Source: Myrica gale (Eukaryota; Streptophyta; Magnoliopsida; Fagales; Myricaceae). From it: 64,000 bases of DNA. The position numbers and the translations under genes were made by a program. The stretch covers positions 191,001 through 255,000 of the forward strand of contig OZ005612.1 of NCBI GenBank assembly GCA_963930655.1, written 5' to 3'. Below the pieces are notes generated by a model that did not search any database, was not told where the DNA came from, and saw nothing but the letters and a program-made list of their open reading frames with translations. Every line of letters starts with the position of its first letter. Position 1 is the first letter of the stretch. Shown one piece after another: positions 46,881 to 63,567 of the stretch.

Positions 46881-49144
46881 ATGGATGAGATTAGTATTAC
46901 ACATACTACAAATGTAGGGTCTTGCCCTAGTGGTGGTCCAATACCTGATGAGTCAGTTAGTAGTCCTCAATCTGGTGGTGATGAGGATATTACCAATCAG
47001 TCAGAAGAACAACCAAGTAAAAAGAGAAAGAATACTCGCAAGAGTTTTGTGTGGGATCACTTTACTAAAATTTTGCCAGTTGTCAAACCTGAACACCCTG
47101 AAGCCAAATGTCATCATTGTAAGGCCAAGGTTGGGTGCCACCCTGAACGCCATGGGACTTCGGGTATGAGAGCTCATTTGAGACGTTGTTTGCCATATAA
47201 GAAGCAACAAGGTCAATTAGACAAGACTCAATCTAGGTTGACAATGGATGCTTCGAAAGCAACAGGGAGTGATAAGGGTGTTTTGAAGTTGGATACTTAT
47301 AGTGAAAAGGAGGTGAGGAGGTGGATTGCTGAATATTTGATAATGGATGAGATGCCTTTTAGGACTGTGCAGAGGTTAGGGTTTAGAAAATTGGTGGAGA
47401 GACTTGAGCCCCGCTTTAAGATGCCCAGTAGATTAACGATCATGAAGGATTGTATGGAGTTGTATATAGAAGAAAGGACTAAGCTGAAAGAGGCGATTGT
47501 CATAGAAAGTCCTAGAGTTTGTTTTACCACTGATACGTGGACTTCAGTTCAAAATGTGAACTATATGTGCGTGACAGCCCACTTTATTGATAGGAGGTGG
47601 TGTTTACATAAGAGGATTATTTACTTTCGTCGTATAATTGATCATAAGGGGGCTAGTATTGGGAAAGAGATAGAGGGATGTATGAATATTTGGGGGATTG
47701 ACAAAATTCTCACAATCACGGTTGATAATGCAACCAACAATGATGTTGCAATTGAGCAAGTGAAAAGAAAACAATTAGGAGGTGGGTCAAATGTTGTGTG
47801 TAAGCATGATTTCATTCATATGCGATGTGCTGCGCATATTTTGAATCTTATAGTTCAGGAGGGTTTGAAGGAGTTGGATGATTCCGTTGCAAAGATACGG
47901 AATATTGTGAAATTTGTGAAATCTAGTCCTCAAAGGCTTGCTGGGTTCAAGAAGGCCGCTGCAAATAGATTGTTGTCTGATAGCAATTTCTTGCAAATGG
48001 ACGTACCAACTCGATGGAACTCCACTTATATAATGTTAGAAAGGGCTGAAAAATTTCGGGAGGTTTTTGAGGATATGTTGGATGGAGATGGGAACTTAGT
48101 GATGTATTTGAATGAAGATAGTCATGGGAGGAAGGGATTGGGGTCACCGGTATTTGAGGATTGGGAGCACATTAAACTGTTTGTGAAGTTTTTGAAAGTG
48201 TTCTATGAGGTCACCCTACGCATATCAGGATCTTCATATGTAACTTCAAATGCATTTTTTGAGGAGTTAGCAAGAATTAAGTTTCATTTGGAGACCTTTG
48301 TTAATTGTTCTGATATCTCACTTCGTGACATGGCTAAAAAGATGCAAAGTAAGTATGATAAGTATTGGGGGGATTTGAGGAAGGTGAATAGACTTTTATT
48401 TGTAGCTGCGGTATTAGATCCTCGCTTTAAACTCATCACTTTAGAGTATTGGGCTATCAACAATTTTGGGAAGGATAAGGGCATGGATTTCACTGCTATG
48501 GTGCGAGGTACTCTAGAAAATATGTTTGAGGAGTATAGTGGAGGTTTCATAGCCCAATCAGAGCAGCCAAGTGGAAGTCACAGTTCTGCAAATATGGATG
48601 AATTGATGAATATTGATCAGCATTTATGGGGAGGTCTTCCTACTTATCGACAGCAACAAAACTTGCTAGATAGTAAGTCTGAGGTGGAGAGATACTTGAT
48701 TGAAGATGTGGAACCAAGGGTGGCGCATTTTGATATTTTGTTGTGGTGGAAGGTGAATTCTCAGAAGTTTCAAGTTCTTTCTCGCATTGCAAAGGATGTG
48801 TTAGCTATCCCAATTACTACCGTGCCATCTGAGTCCGCTTTTAGCACTTCCGGCAGAGTGTTGGATGCTTTTCGCTCTTCTTTGGCGCCTGGTACCGTGG
48901 AAGGCCTCATATGTGCACAAAATTGGTTGCATGCTACTCCTATACTTGATGAAGATGATGCCGACATTGATGGTGGAGATGATCCATTGAGTTACAAACT
49001 AGATATGGGTATACTTTTTATTTTGTTAAATTTTTTGCTTTGTTAATTGATTATTTGGTTCTCTTATTATTTATCTTATAATTGTTTTGTTTTTCTTTTG
49101 TAGAGATGGAGAACTTGAGGATATCAGTTGGACAAGCACAATGA
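46881..49144 (+). CDS. hAT transposase (RICESLEEPER-like, BED finger)
   Basis: Two exons, 46881-49008 and 49104-49144 (GT-AG), give 722 residues. Without splicing the frame ends at 49046 with 721. The start MDEISITHTTNVGSCPSGG precedes a basic SKKRKNTRKS and a BED zinc finger at about 53-106 (VWDHFTKI, then AKCHHCKAKVGCHPERHGTS, MRAHLRRC). The RNase H-like core has FTTDTWTSVQNVNYMCVTAH (about 215) and ITVDNATNNDVAIE (about 280), with HMRCAAHILNLIVQEGL and MDVPTRWNSTYIMLERA. The C-terminal hATC dimerisation region reads VAHFDILLWWKVNSQKF, VLAIPITTVPSESAFSTSGR and LICAQNWL. It cuts and rejoins DNA at the element ends. The frame has no stop, so activity is possible, though I cannot show it. Confidence 0.95.
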
Positions 49145-50107
49145 TCTATTTAGTATTTTAGTGGCTGGTATCCTATTTCAATTAACTCTAGCTTCGTTTA
49201 TACATGATTGTATTTATATATTTTGGAAAAAATAATTAAAGAGACATTTGTTCAGGAAAAAAAACAGCCAAATTTTGGCTTTGGGCTTTTAAAAAAAGTT
49301 GGGCCTAAACTAAATATATTTTTTTAGGCCCATATAAGGAACCGGAATTTCCGGTTCCGGTTCCGGAAATTCCGGTTCCAATTCCGGTTCCGTTCCGGTA
49401 AATTCCGGAATGGAACCGGAATGGAAAATCCCATTCCGGTGAGTACCGGAACCGGAACCGGAATGACCCATTCCGGTTCCATCCGGTTCCGGTTTCACCC
49501 TTACCTGATCGACTAATCCCGATCGTTGGACGGCTGAACATTCCGCCTTCGGAGGGGATTGCCTTCGGAGGCAATCCCATTCCGGCCAAAGCAACATGTG
49601 TGGAAGGGGAGGCGTTCACAACGTTACTGCTCCTAGGAATGGTCTGATTCCTCCCGAGTGCAAGCCCGAACCTTCCACGTTTTAGCTCTTAAAAGACATG
49701 GATTGAAGCCTATGAACCTTTTCACAATGACATCGACACCAACATAACTTGCGGCATTGGACTCGGTATGCTTTTCGCGCATGCCATCATGTCAAAGATC
49801 AACCCTAATTCGGGGTTATCGGCTTGGTCCTATGTGCCATTGGCATGACTAAAATTAGTCAGTATGCCAAGGGCTCATATTTATACGCTAACTACTTGAT
49901 CGGGAGAGCCAGAGCTTCTTTAAACGATGGTTGCCACTTGCCAGATCAGAGCTCTTCTCGGGCACGTTTAGGGAGAGATTCTGATACTCACACGGATGAG
50001 GATACCAGTCAGTATGGGACACGGCTAAAGAAAAATTTTGAGGATGTCTGAGGCAATCTGCAGTCCCCTAACCTCCCAATTATACGGCAAAAGTATTGTG
50101 TGCGTGA

Positions 50108-50290
50108 GGTAATTGTGTGAGTGTGTGAGTGGACGGGTGAGATTAGAAGTTGAGAAATCCAATAGCTAAAAAAATGTCACGTCATTTAATGAACCCGACC
50201 CGGTTTCATTAAATGACGCGGTATTTTTTCAGCCATTAGATTTCTCAACTTCTAATCTCACCTGTCCACTCACACACTCACACAATAACC
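50108..50290. mobile_element. Foldback MITE, TGTGTGAGTG-end family (copy 2)
   Basis: The left arm is GGTAATTGTGTGAGTGTGTG and the right arm, read inward, GGTTATTGTGTGAGTGTGTG. They run for about 85 bases through AGATTAGAAGTTGAGAAATC to a short ACCCGACCCGG centre. It is the same family as 10256-10450, and it sits between the body and last exon of the esterase pseudogene. Confidence 0.8.
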
Positions 50291-50331
50291 GGCCTCCAAT
50301 TATACAGGCATTTCTATTTAGCGACTTGTTT

Positions 50332-51055
50332 TATTTTCGTATTAATCAATCGACTCTGTACTGATTTGTCTTCTTTCTATAGGTGCTCATTGAGACGGTT
50401 ATGATACATGGTAGGATAAAAATTGTTTGAGCATCGCAACAGGTTCTCGACCTTCCAAATGTGAGAAGTATGGATGCTATGGGTCTGCCATTGGAGAGAA
50501 ATGGGTTGCACCTGTCCACCCCAGCGGAGGTTATACTGGGAGCACTGCTGGCGGATGAGTTCCTTAAGTTTCCACCCACTGAATCGACATGAGTTCCTGT
50601 AGGAGTGTTTCCTCTAATTATATTGACATACTATTTTATGAAAGGTTAGGGTGAATGTTTCCAGGTTGGGTTTTATTTATTTGCACTGCTTAAACCCAAG
50701 CTGAAATCATCCACCTACGTATCGTAATATTTCATAAAAGTAGTAGTTCAATGTAATTAGAGGAAATAGTCCTAGAGGAACTCGTGTCGTCGATTCAGTG
50801 GATGAAAACTTAAGGAACTCATCCGCCAGCAGTGCTCTCGGTAGAACCTCCGCTGGGGTGGACAGGTGCAGCCCATCTCTCTCCAATGGCAGACCCATGT
50901 AGCATCCACGCTTCTCACATTTGGAAGGTCGAGAGCCTGCTGCGCTGCTCGAACAGTCTTTATCCTACCATGTATCATAACCCGTCTCAATGAGCACCTA
51001 TATATAGAAAGGAGACAAATCAGTACTGCAGAGTCGATTGTATAATACGAAAATT
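50332..51055. repeat. Large inverted repeat made from the esterase last exon
   Basis: Left arm about 50332-50643 and right arm about 50731-51055 are inverse copies, roughly 90% alike by eye. Each contains the intron end (CTTTCTATAGGTGCTCATTGAG or its variant), the whole last exon of the esterase and about 50 bases beyond. The spacer is some 87 bases and itself holds a small TTGGGTTT / AAACCCAA inverted pair. A transcript would fold into a hairpin of more than 300 bp. Confidence 0.92.
50775..51000 (-). pseudogene. Inverted copy of the esterase last exon
   Basis: On the minus strand the exon reads RRVMIHGRIKTVRAAQQALD and LPNVRSVDAT, then after a small shift MGLPLERDGLHLSTPAEVLP, RALLADEFLKF. 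It is slightly better preserved than the direct copy: ERDGLHL instead of ERNGLHL, and no stop in RAAQQAL where the direct copy has one. This right arm may therefore be nearer the functional sequence. Confidence 0.85.
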
Positions 51056-53553
51056 AAGTATTGTAAACTGCTGGGATATATATTACGACCAAATTAGAAC
51101 CCTTATATTCCAAAAACAAGGGCATTATTTAAAGCTGAATATTATTGATTGTGCACTAACGCTGATAGGGTTGGCAGTTCTTGATTACAATCAGCTCCTT
51201 ATCACCTCTTCGCGGGTTTGGTATACCCAATCCTTCCGTGACTTGGATCTGATCTCTTTGAGTACTTGTCCTTAAATTAAGGCTTTCATTCCATGCAATT
51301 GATCCTATCCTTAAAAATTACCCGAAGAAAAACACTATATTTTCTTTATCTTAATATTTTAATTTTCATGTTAACAATTTTATGGAGCTACTTCTTCTTT
51401 TTGGATAATTAAGTTCATTTTGAGTAAAAAGAAAAGGAATACGCTGTAAACTGACACAAACCCCAAATAAGGAAAGGAAATTAAGACATTAATTCCATTA
51501 AATTGCACTTTGAATATAGCTTTAATTAGAGCCTCAACTCAAGGATCTTGTTCGTTTTGATCTTGTCATGATGCGCAGTCGTTTTCTTCAATCTTGACTC
51601 CTTTTCTCTTTTTTCTGTTTTTGGTTTTGTTTTTTTATCAAATAGGCCGATTAGGGTGGCCCAATATCCCGTACTGGGTTGGCCCATATGTTAGAGAGGC
51701 ACCAGGGAAGGGTAGTAATGTCAATGTACAAAATGTTACCGTTGAAACAATACTTAGTGGATACATAAGACTAGCCAATTTCTTTGGATTACCCACTTTT
51801 CAAAAACTGCCGACCACAACCAGAAGATTCACAGAGAAAAAGCGAGACAATTTGACTCCAAGAGAAAATCGGAACATTAAATCAAGAAGGATCGCCTCCT
51901 TTGATACCCATTCGTGAGTTCTCCTTCTTAGTTTGTGTTATGATCTTCTTCTTATTTCCTTTTCGAAGTGGTCTGATAACAAATCAGATGGATAAGAGTA
52001 TAGATGAATATCAAATGCCAAATTGGGGGAAAGGGTAAGAAGACATAACAAATCTTGAGAGAAGAAAATAGGAAATATTGGACAGTAGAGTTCGTTGATT
52101 AGATCCAATGTTTTGTTATGCTCTCTTTTCTCAAGGTATCGTTTCCTTTTCTCTCTTTCTCAACAACCAAACAGCGGGTAAGATTTTCTGCGGACCCCTA
52201 AAAAAGGGTTGCTGAAAATCTGGAGGATCTTTGGCTAAGGCATGCAAGTTACAAGATTTATCTGTCTTTTATTTTGAAAAGGGCTTCCTTTGTGCTTTCT
52301 GATGATTTCGTATTTTCTTCCGCGAAGCATTTAGGGTTCTATGCACGCAACATAAAATTTGGAAAAGCAAGAAAGTAATCTTGCGTGTTTGGTTAACAGT
52401 TGGGGAAAAAAGATGTGAAAAGGAAACCGTATACTTGAGTTTTAATTTTCTTTTCTGGGGACCTCCCTTTCTTCCGAAGAAAATTTATTAAAAGAGAGAG
52501 AGAGAGAGAGAGGCAATCGGAAATGTAGGAGTTAATTATTTTTTCTTCCCAGTTCTGTGTCCTCACAGAGGGTTCTGCTGAAGCTTTTTTGTTTCTTTTC
52601 CTCTTTTTGAGGGGTTCTTGATCATATAAGTAGATTGGGCTTGCTTTTGTGTTTGAAGAATTTAGAGGTAACCCATGACCTGTGCCTTTTCTGTGTTTTT
52701 GAATGGTTTCCCTTCGAAATAACAAAAATGAATATCTGGGGGTGTCGTCTTTGTGGTATTGACCATGCTAGATGGCGATTATGGTAACTGATTGTTTTTC
52801 TTTTTGAGCCGTAAATGTTGTTATTAAGAATTGTCGATAGTGCACCTTTTGAAGGAATCGTATGTTATGTGCATAAGACCTATAATTGTGGTGTTAAGTT
52901 TGCCATCGCTGGCAGTCAATTGAGGATGGTGGCACAAAGAATTCATTGTGTCCTCGCAGCTATTTGTACAAATATAGGGAATCATTTGGTGATATTATTA
53001 GTTATTAGAATGCTTCCAATCGTGTGTTAAATGTTTTAGTTTGTTTTGTTCAATCTGCATTCCCATCCTGTGGCCAAATTAGTATTCGACTGTCAGCAAT
53101 ATCTAACACGTCTTCTACCTGAATAAAGTCCATAAAGGTGAATCATTCATGTCCTAACAGAAAACAGAGCTGGTGAATAGCATTATCTTCCAAGGCAATT
53201 AAAGAGTTGAGGTACATCGACATCCAAATTGCTGGTTAGAAGGGTCTGAGTTATTGGTGGTGGTCAACCTATCGCTATAAGTCAACTTTGGCTTTGATCT
53301 CTTTCTTTGAGAACTTCTATATCATTACACCCTATTGGGGATGTCACTGGATGTTGTCTTGTGAGTTATGATGTCACTTATAGAGGATTTTGGATGCTAT
53401 TTCAGTCTCATTTTTGTTTATTAGATTTTCCCTCCCTTCATATTAGAACAATATCAGCTGAATTGAGAAGTTATGGTGCATGTTTACTTTTTGATTCGTA
53501 TGATCCTGGCTTTTTCAGGGTATATTGCTTTGAATTTTGGTTACACAGAAAAA
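51056..53553. other. Intergenic and probable 5'UTR intron of the PATRONUS-like gene
   Basis: 51514-51625 repeats 43555-43650. A GTGAGT donor at 51916 after an A/G-rich stretch (about 51830-51915) could end a 5'UTR exon, with the acceptor TTACACAG at 53548 just before the start codon. A GA microsatellite lies at about 52493-52511. No coding exon is seen. Confidence 0.4.
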
Positions 53554-54616
53554 ATGGCAATGCAAGACCAGAACTTCAATGTTCTCTACAATGGTATAAA
53601 ACCCATGGTTTCCTTGTAAAGTTTAAATTGGTTAATTCTATCTGCTAATTAATTGAGTTAGTTTAGCCTAACCTTACGATATCTATGGCAGGTACTTCTG
53701 TTGGAGGGAAGACTAATAAATTCCTGAAAGCAGAGAGGAAAGGAGGAGGGCTTGGTGGGAGGAAACCACTTGGTGATTTATCGAATTCTGGGAAGCCTGC
53801 TCTTCTAAATGAGGCACCAAAAAAGCAAACTTCCAAGTATCTCACTTGTATTGGACAAGATTCTGGCGCTTCTAAGCTCAGAAATGATACGAACAAAAAG
53901 AAGAGCATTTCTAGAGCCTCAGAGAGGGCACAGACTGGTAGCAGGAAAGCGCTTTCTGACATTTCAAACTCTGGCAAGGCTCGTTTTCATGAGGAACCTA
54001 AGAAGAACCTTAATCTGAAGCTTAGTGCTGTGGCAGAGGAACCACTGGATCTTCCCAGTGCTATTGCTGAGGAACAATTTCTGCACAATCATCAAGAGTG
54101 CATCAAAGCACAGACCAAGGCCATGGACATGGATGAATTTCTGAAGACAACTGGATTAGATAATGGTAATCTCGAATTTATAAGCCACTACCCTTGCTTT
54201 GCAACTTTACCTAGACATTGATTGGTGATTCAATTTTTTTCAGCTCATTCAAAATGCTTTGCATCTCCACCACCAGTGTTATGTAAAGTAAAGGTGAGTT
54301 TGCATTTTCTTTAGTCTTTTTGGTTTTTTGTGTTTCTTTGAAGCTTTTCTCTAGGTGCCTCTAATGACAAGTACTTCCCCTTCTATGGATGCAGATTGGA
54401 AGCCCCCTGAAGGAGTACCATCTTGAATTGGAAGAGATTACTGAGCACGTGATTGAGGATGGAGGACCTTCTTGGAAGGATGAGCTGCTGTCTGGAAAGC
54501 CTGCCTCTCCACCTCCTTGCAAGACCCCAAAATCAGCCTATCATTTCACAACCTGGAAGGACTGCGAGATCATCAATTTTGAGTTGATGGAGAGTCCAGA
54601 ATTGTCAAGGCATTGA
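53554..54616 (+). CDS. PATRONUS-like protein (cohesion protection / securin-like)
   Basis: Four exons: 53554-53593, 53692-54165, 54244-54293, 54395-54616, all GT-AG, giving 261 residues. It starts MAMQDQNFNVLYNGTSVGGK. Two repeated basic motifs follow, GGRKPLGDLSNSGKPALL and GSRKALSDISNSGKARF, with a shared (K/R)(P/A)L(G/S)D(L/I)SNSGK core. Next is AIAEEQFLHNHQECIKAQTK, which resembles the IA-x-E-x-FLH-x-H-x-x-CIK block of Arabidopsis PATRONUS1. The C-terminus has SPLKEYHLELEEI and PSWKDELLSGKPASPPPCKT. PATRONUS proteins protect centromeric cohesion and act as plant securins through destruction-box degradation; RKPL and RKAL are RxxL-like degrons. The family call rests on recall of one motif block. 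Codon use, splice sites and reading frame are clean. Confidence 0.72.
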
Positions 54617-55094
54617 TTTGATTTACCCTCGTGTAAAAAATGCTTGTTCTTCTAGCATGTAGAATCCTGTGGCAAGAATTACGAGACAATTGATTTACCC
54701 TTGTGTAAAAATGATTGTTCTGAACAATTGATAGAGATCCTGTAATTCTGAATCTTAAGTCGTTTGTTCCTGTAGAGTAGTTGAATTCTGAATCCTTGTC
54801 ACTGTCCTGCTTCTGTGGGCCTGACTTTTTTGCCAATATTATCGATAGAACTGGACGTCTTTCGGTTAATTTTTAGACTTCCTTGTGCAAGGCCCAAATC
54901 CCACAAATGGGCCATCGAACCATGATCTAACGTAGGCCTTCAGGCTCCGTTAGTTAACAGTAGTCACATAAAAGATAAACGGCTGAAAAGAGCGGACGAC
55001 CATCACCCACAGTGCACAGCCACCACACTCGCCCACTCCTCCTCCATGACCTGACCTCGTCTCCCCTCGACTCTACTCTGCTTCCGCCAGATAG

Positions 55095-60891
<5,797 letters not shown>

Positions 60892-63236
60892 GTCAGCAGG
60901 CATGCTCCCTCTCAAGACTTGAAAATCGCAGCAATTGTCAAGCCTCCTTTTTTAAAGGTATAACTTGGATTGAATAGTCCTTAGTGTTGATTGTTCTTCA
61001 AGTTTGCTATTTGTCTTGGTTATATAAACTAGGATGGGTTGGGTTTTATGACTTGTATTGTTGTGTAGCATTTGGCCGAAGAAGGGATACTAATATATCT
61101 GACACCAAAGTTTTGGGTAATGTGAGATGTTGCATTCTTCTAGTACACAAAGTGGTTTATAGCTGGGGGGTGCATGCTTGTGTAATAGCTCCAAAGTGAA
61201 CAAATTGGATATATCTTCACAATCTGATATAGATGTCTTTTTCATTATGAATTTTTCCGAAATGCTCATTCCATGTTCAATAGTATTAGTACATGTTGTG
61301 AGCATATATAGGTCGTGCTCTTGCATATCTTCTATATTTTGCCTTCTGCTGTCTTATGCAATCCCCCTTCCATTATATTCATAGATTTAGTTCAACCGAG
61401 AATGGTATGGGTTTGCTTTCAAGTGAAAAAGATTAGCGTCAATCACTATTTATCCTCGCCTACAGTATCACACTGAAAATGGAAATCCTATTATGATTTA
61501 TAGAAGCAACTGAAAATTGACATTTTGATTTCTCTCTTTCAATTTACTATAACTACAATGAGTTGGTATTGTCAGGAAAATTTAGTCGGTGGGTAGTCGG
61601 TAGTTGTGTAGCAGGGAGTTCTTTCATCTCTGAATTATTTCTTCCGTAGCATGTTCAGAATTCTTCATTAGATGGCTTGAGAGAAAAACATCCTACTCAT
61701 AACTATCGTTTGGGTAGGTGGGTCGGGGAGTGAGATGCCTTTAATGATGTTGGACGGAGCACGAGGAAGTAAAGAGAATACCCCATTATCTGCTATATGT
61801 GAAGTGATTTAACGAGTTAATGTGTGATCTTTGTGGCCTTGGTTATTGACTGTCATTAGCTGCTCTAACAATAGCAGTCGCACTATCATAACAGGAGTAA
61901 CAATGAATGTGGATCCAATTTGGTATTCCTCTTTGGAGCTCGACGCCTACAGCCTGTCTTATTGACTTGGACAGTGAAAGGATGTTTTGTGGGAAAGGCT
62001 GAATGACAGGCATAAGTCATGCTTGTCGCGTGGAGCACTATCACCTATTTTATTTTTATTTTTATTTTTAAAGTCAAAACAGCTAATCTCATGCCAAGTG
62101 GTGTTTTGAAAACAATGTATTTGGGTGAAGTCAGTAGTAGCGTCCTTCCCAGTGAAGTTGTAAACTGTGATGTTATCCCTCTGTTGAGTGCTTCAGATTT
62201 TTAATGCTATCATGTTGTTTAGAAAAAAGAAAAGAAAAAAAGGTGGACTTGTACGCCAGAAGCCTGCTTTACTGTATTTCTTTGTCGGCAACAAAACCCA
62301 AACCATGAGCCATCCAAGAAACACTACAAGGAAAATAATCCTTAAGACAGACTTCAAACTCATCTTCTTCCCCCTTGTTTAACTCTGGAGTCCATGCTTT
62401 ACTTTTATCCAGGCCACGAAGGAACCTTATCAACAATTTATAGGTACTGAATATTCCACTGGGTACTAAAAATGTATGGGAGGAGTAAATCGTCCATCTG
62501 ACTTTAAAAGGGAATATACTCCTTAGACACTAAAGTACGTAATAATATATATTAATATATGCCATAATATATATTTTTTTGCGTGACTAAACGGCATGAT
62601 TCATGCACATTTTTCACCAGCATCATGAGTTAATCTTCCAAGATCTATGAGACTGCGACTTTTCAATTTCCCAAGTTCTGTTTGTCCACTCTAGTTATCC
62701 TCTCTGAAAAATAATGACACATCTGTAGGACATTTATACTAGATAAAACTTGTGTAAGACGATCTCTACGTCTCTACCTATGGTTCTTTCTTGAATTCTT
62801 GCAGATAATTGAATATATGCATATAATTCTCCACATGTCAAGCCACATGTTCATGACTTCCAATCGGTTGGAACTGCAAGTACAGTTGACTAATAATAGT
62901 TCCAATGTAGTAGCACAGGAAGTACAAATTAATTAGAATCTGGCATGCTAGACTTGGGGACGCAGATGGAGAGATTAGCAATATAATTAAAGTAATTATA
63001 TTCAACGCGTCACTTCTCAAACAAAAGGAAATCGTATTATAATTTATTTTTTTAGGGAATGGTACCTTCGAATTTTTTTTAGGAAATCGTATTGTAATTG
63101 GGAGTGATATAAACCCTGCCCATTGGAATTCTTTTAATCATCAAGTGACATCAACATGGAGGCCATATGAATGCACTGCAACATTCCCATACTACAAGCA
63201 CTGACACAGTATACGAGTTTTGGTACTTCCTAGTTC
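60892..63236. other. Intergenic between convergent PRORS1 and DUF819 genes
   Basis: It holds both 3'UTRs. No gene or bounded element is seen in the A/T-rich remainder. Confidence 0.45.
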
Positions 63237-63560
63237 CTACATGTGTTTGAGGACTGTCAATCCAAAACCAATGCCAAGAAAAGTTGCAATCGCAATTCCA
63301 GAAATGCCTGCGAGAATTCCAGGAACGACCAATGAGCTCCATCCTTTGGCTGTAGCCATTCCACAGGCTGTTGTAGGGCCTCCAATATTGGCATTTGATG
63401 CGAGAAGTAACAGTTTCAAGTCGAGGCGAAACAGCTTTCCAAGCCCGAGGATAACAGCAAGATGAACGGTGACTTGAACTAGAGCAAAAATGAAAATACT
63501 CGGTGCTGTATTCATGACATTCCATATGCTCCCGCTAGCACCCACCACTGCAAAAAATAC
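63237..63560 (-). CDS. DUF819 plastid-type membrane protein, last exon (partial)
   Basis: From an acceptor TTGACAG (63561-63567) the minus strand reads [60 protein letters not shown] and [14 protein letters not shown]. It ends at TAG (63237-63239) after LTVLKHM. Four hydrophobic segments and the ASNANIGGP(T)TA signature match the DUF819 (YjcL-like) family, whose plant members are predicted chloroplast membrane proteins of unknown transport role. Upstream exons lie beyond 64000 or in the unassigned 63568-64000. In Arabidopsis a DUF819 gene lies close to PRORS1, as here. Confidence 0.85.
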   Translation of the reverse strand, partial: VFFAVVGASGSIWNVMNTAPSIFIFALVQVTVHLAVILGLGKLFRLDLKLLLLASNANIGGPTTACGMATAKGWSSLVVPGILAGISGIAIATFLGIGFGLTVLKHM

Positions 63561-63567
63561 CTGTCAA

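Larger units (their letters stand above)
45596..49503 (+). mobile_element. hAT transposon with complete ends and transposase frame
   Basis: The 3908-bp element is flanked by a perfect 8-bp duplication CCTGATCG (45588-45595 and 49504-49511). The ends are TAAGGGTGATGAAATC and, read inward from the right, TAAGGGTGAAACCGGAACC. Both subterminal regions are dense in GGTTCCGG/CCGGAACC words (45620-45780, 49335-49500), as expected for transposase-binding arrays. It encodes one transposase (46881-49144) and carries a 378-bp palindrome (46418-46795) between the 5' end and the gene. Perfect duplication and an open transposase indicate recent insertion. Confidence 0.95.
45470..49585. mobile_element. 200-bp inverted-repeat element carrying the hAT insertion
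   Basis: Removing the hAT element and one copy of its target duplication leaves about 200 bp (45470-45595 plus 49512-49585). Its ends are inverted: GAGGACAGATTGCTTCCGAA on the left, and CCGGAATGGGATTGCCTCCG read inward from the right. Both continue GAAGGC and a second CTCCGAAGGC. The flanks share CCAAAGCA (45462-45469 and 49586-49593), an 8-bp target duplication. It is thus probably a hAT-like MITE that landed in the esterase GQSN codons before the larger element came. Confidence 0.75.
45358..50592 (+). pseudogene. SASA/CE6-type carbohydrate esterase gene, split by nested transposons
   Basis: The 5' part reads MAAKMSLLCFHIMILFARSA, SSQTPGAKNIFIL, then the start of the catalytic GQSN block, here GDQS, where a 200-bp element has landed. 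Beyond the insertions the gene resumes at 49584 with GQSNMCGRGGVHNVTAPRNG and LIPPECKPEPSTF, followed by stops. Then come pieces in different frames: DIDTNITCGIGLGM, AIGMTKISQYAKGSYLYANY, LIGRARASLNDG. The WYQGESD block is eroded to RDSD, followed by GTRLKKNFEDV. A last exon (about 50386-50592) holds LPNVRSMDAMGLPLERNGLH, LSTPAEV and ADEFLKF. This matches the plant family of At4g34215-like probable carbohydrate esterases. It is dead: two nested insertions, several stops and frameshifts, and a third MITE (50108-50290) before the last exon. Confidence 0.85.

Noticed and set aside
51594-51917. 107-codon open frame upstream of the PATRONUS-like gene
   Set aside because: Low-complexity start and no domain. 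It more likely covers an intergenic repeat and a 5'UTR exon.
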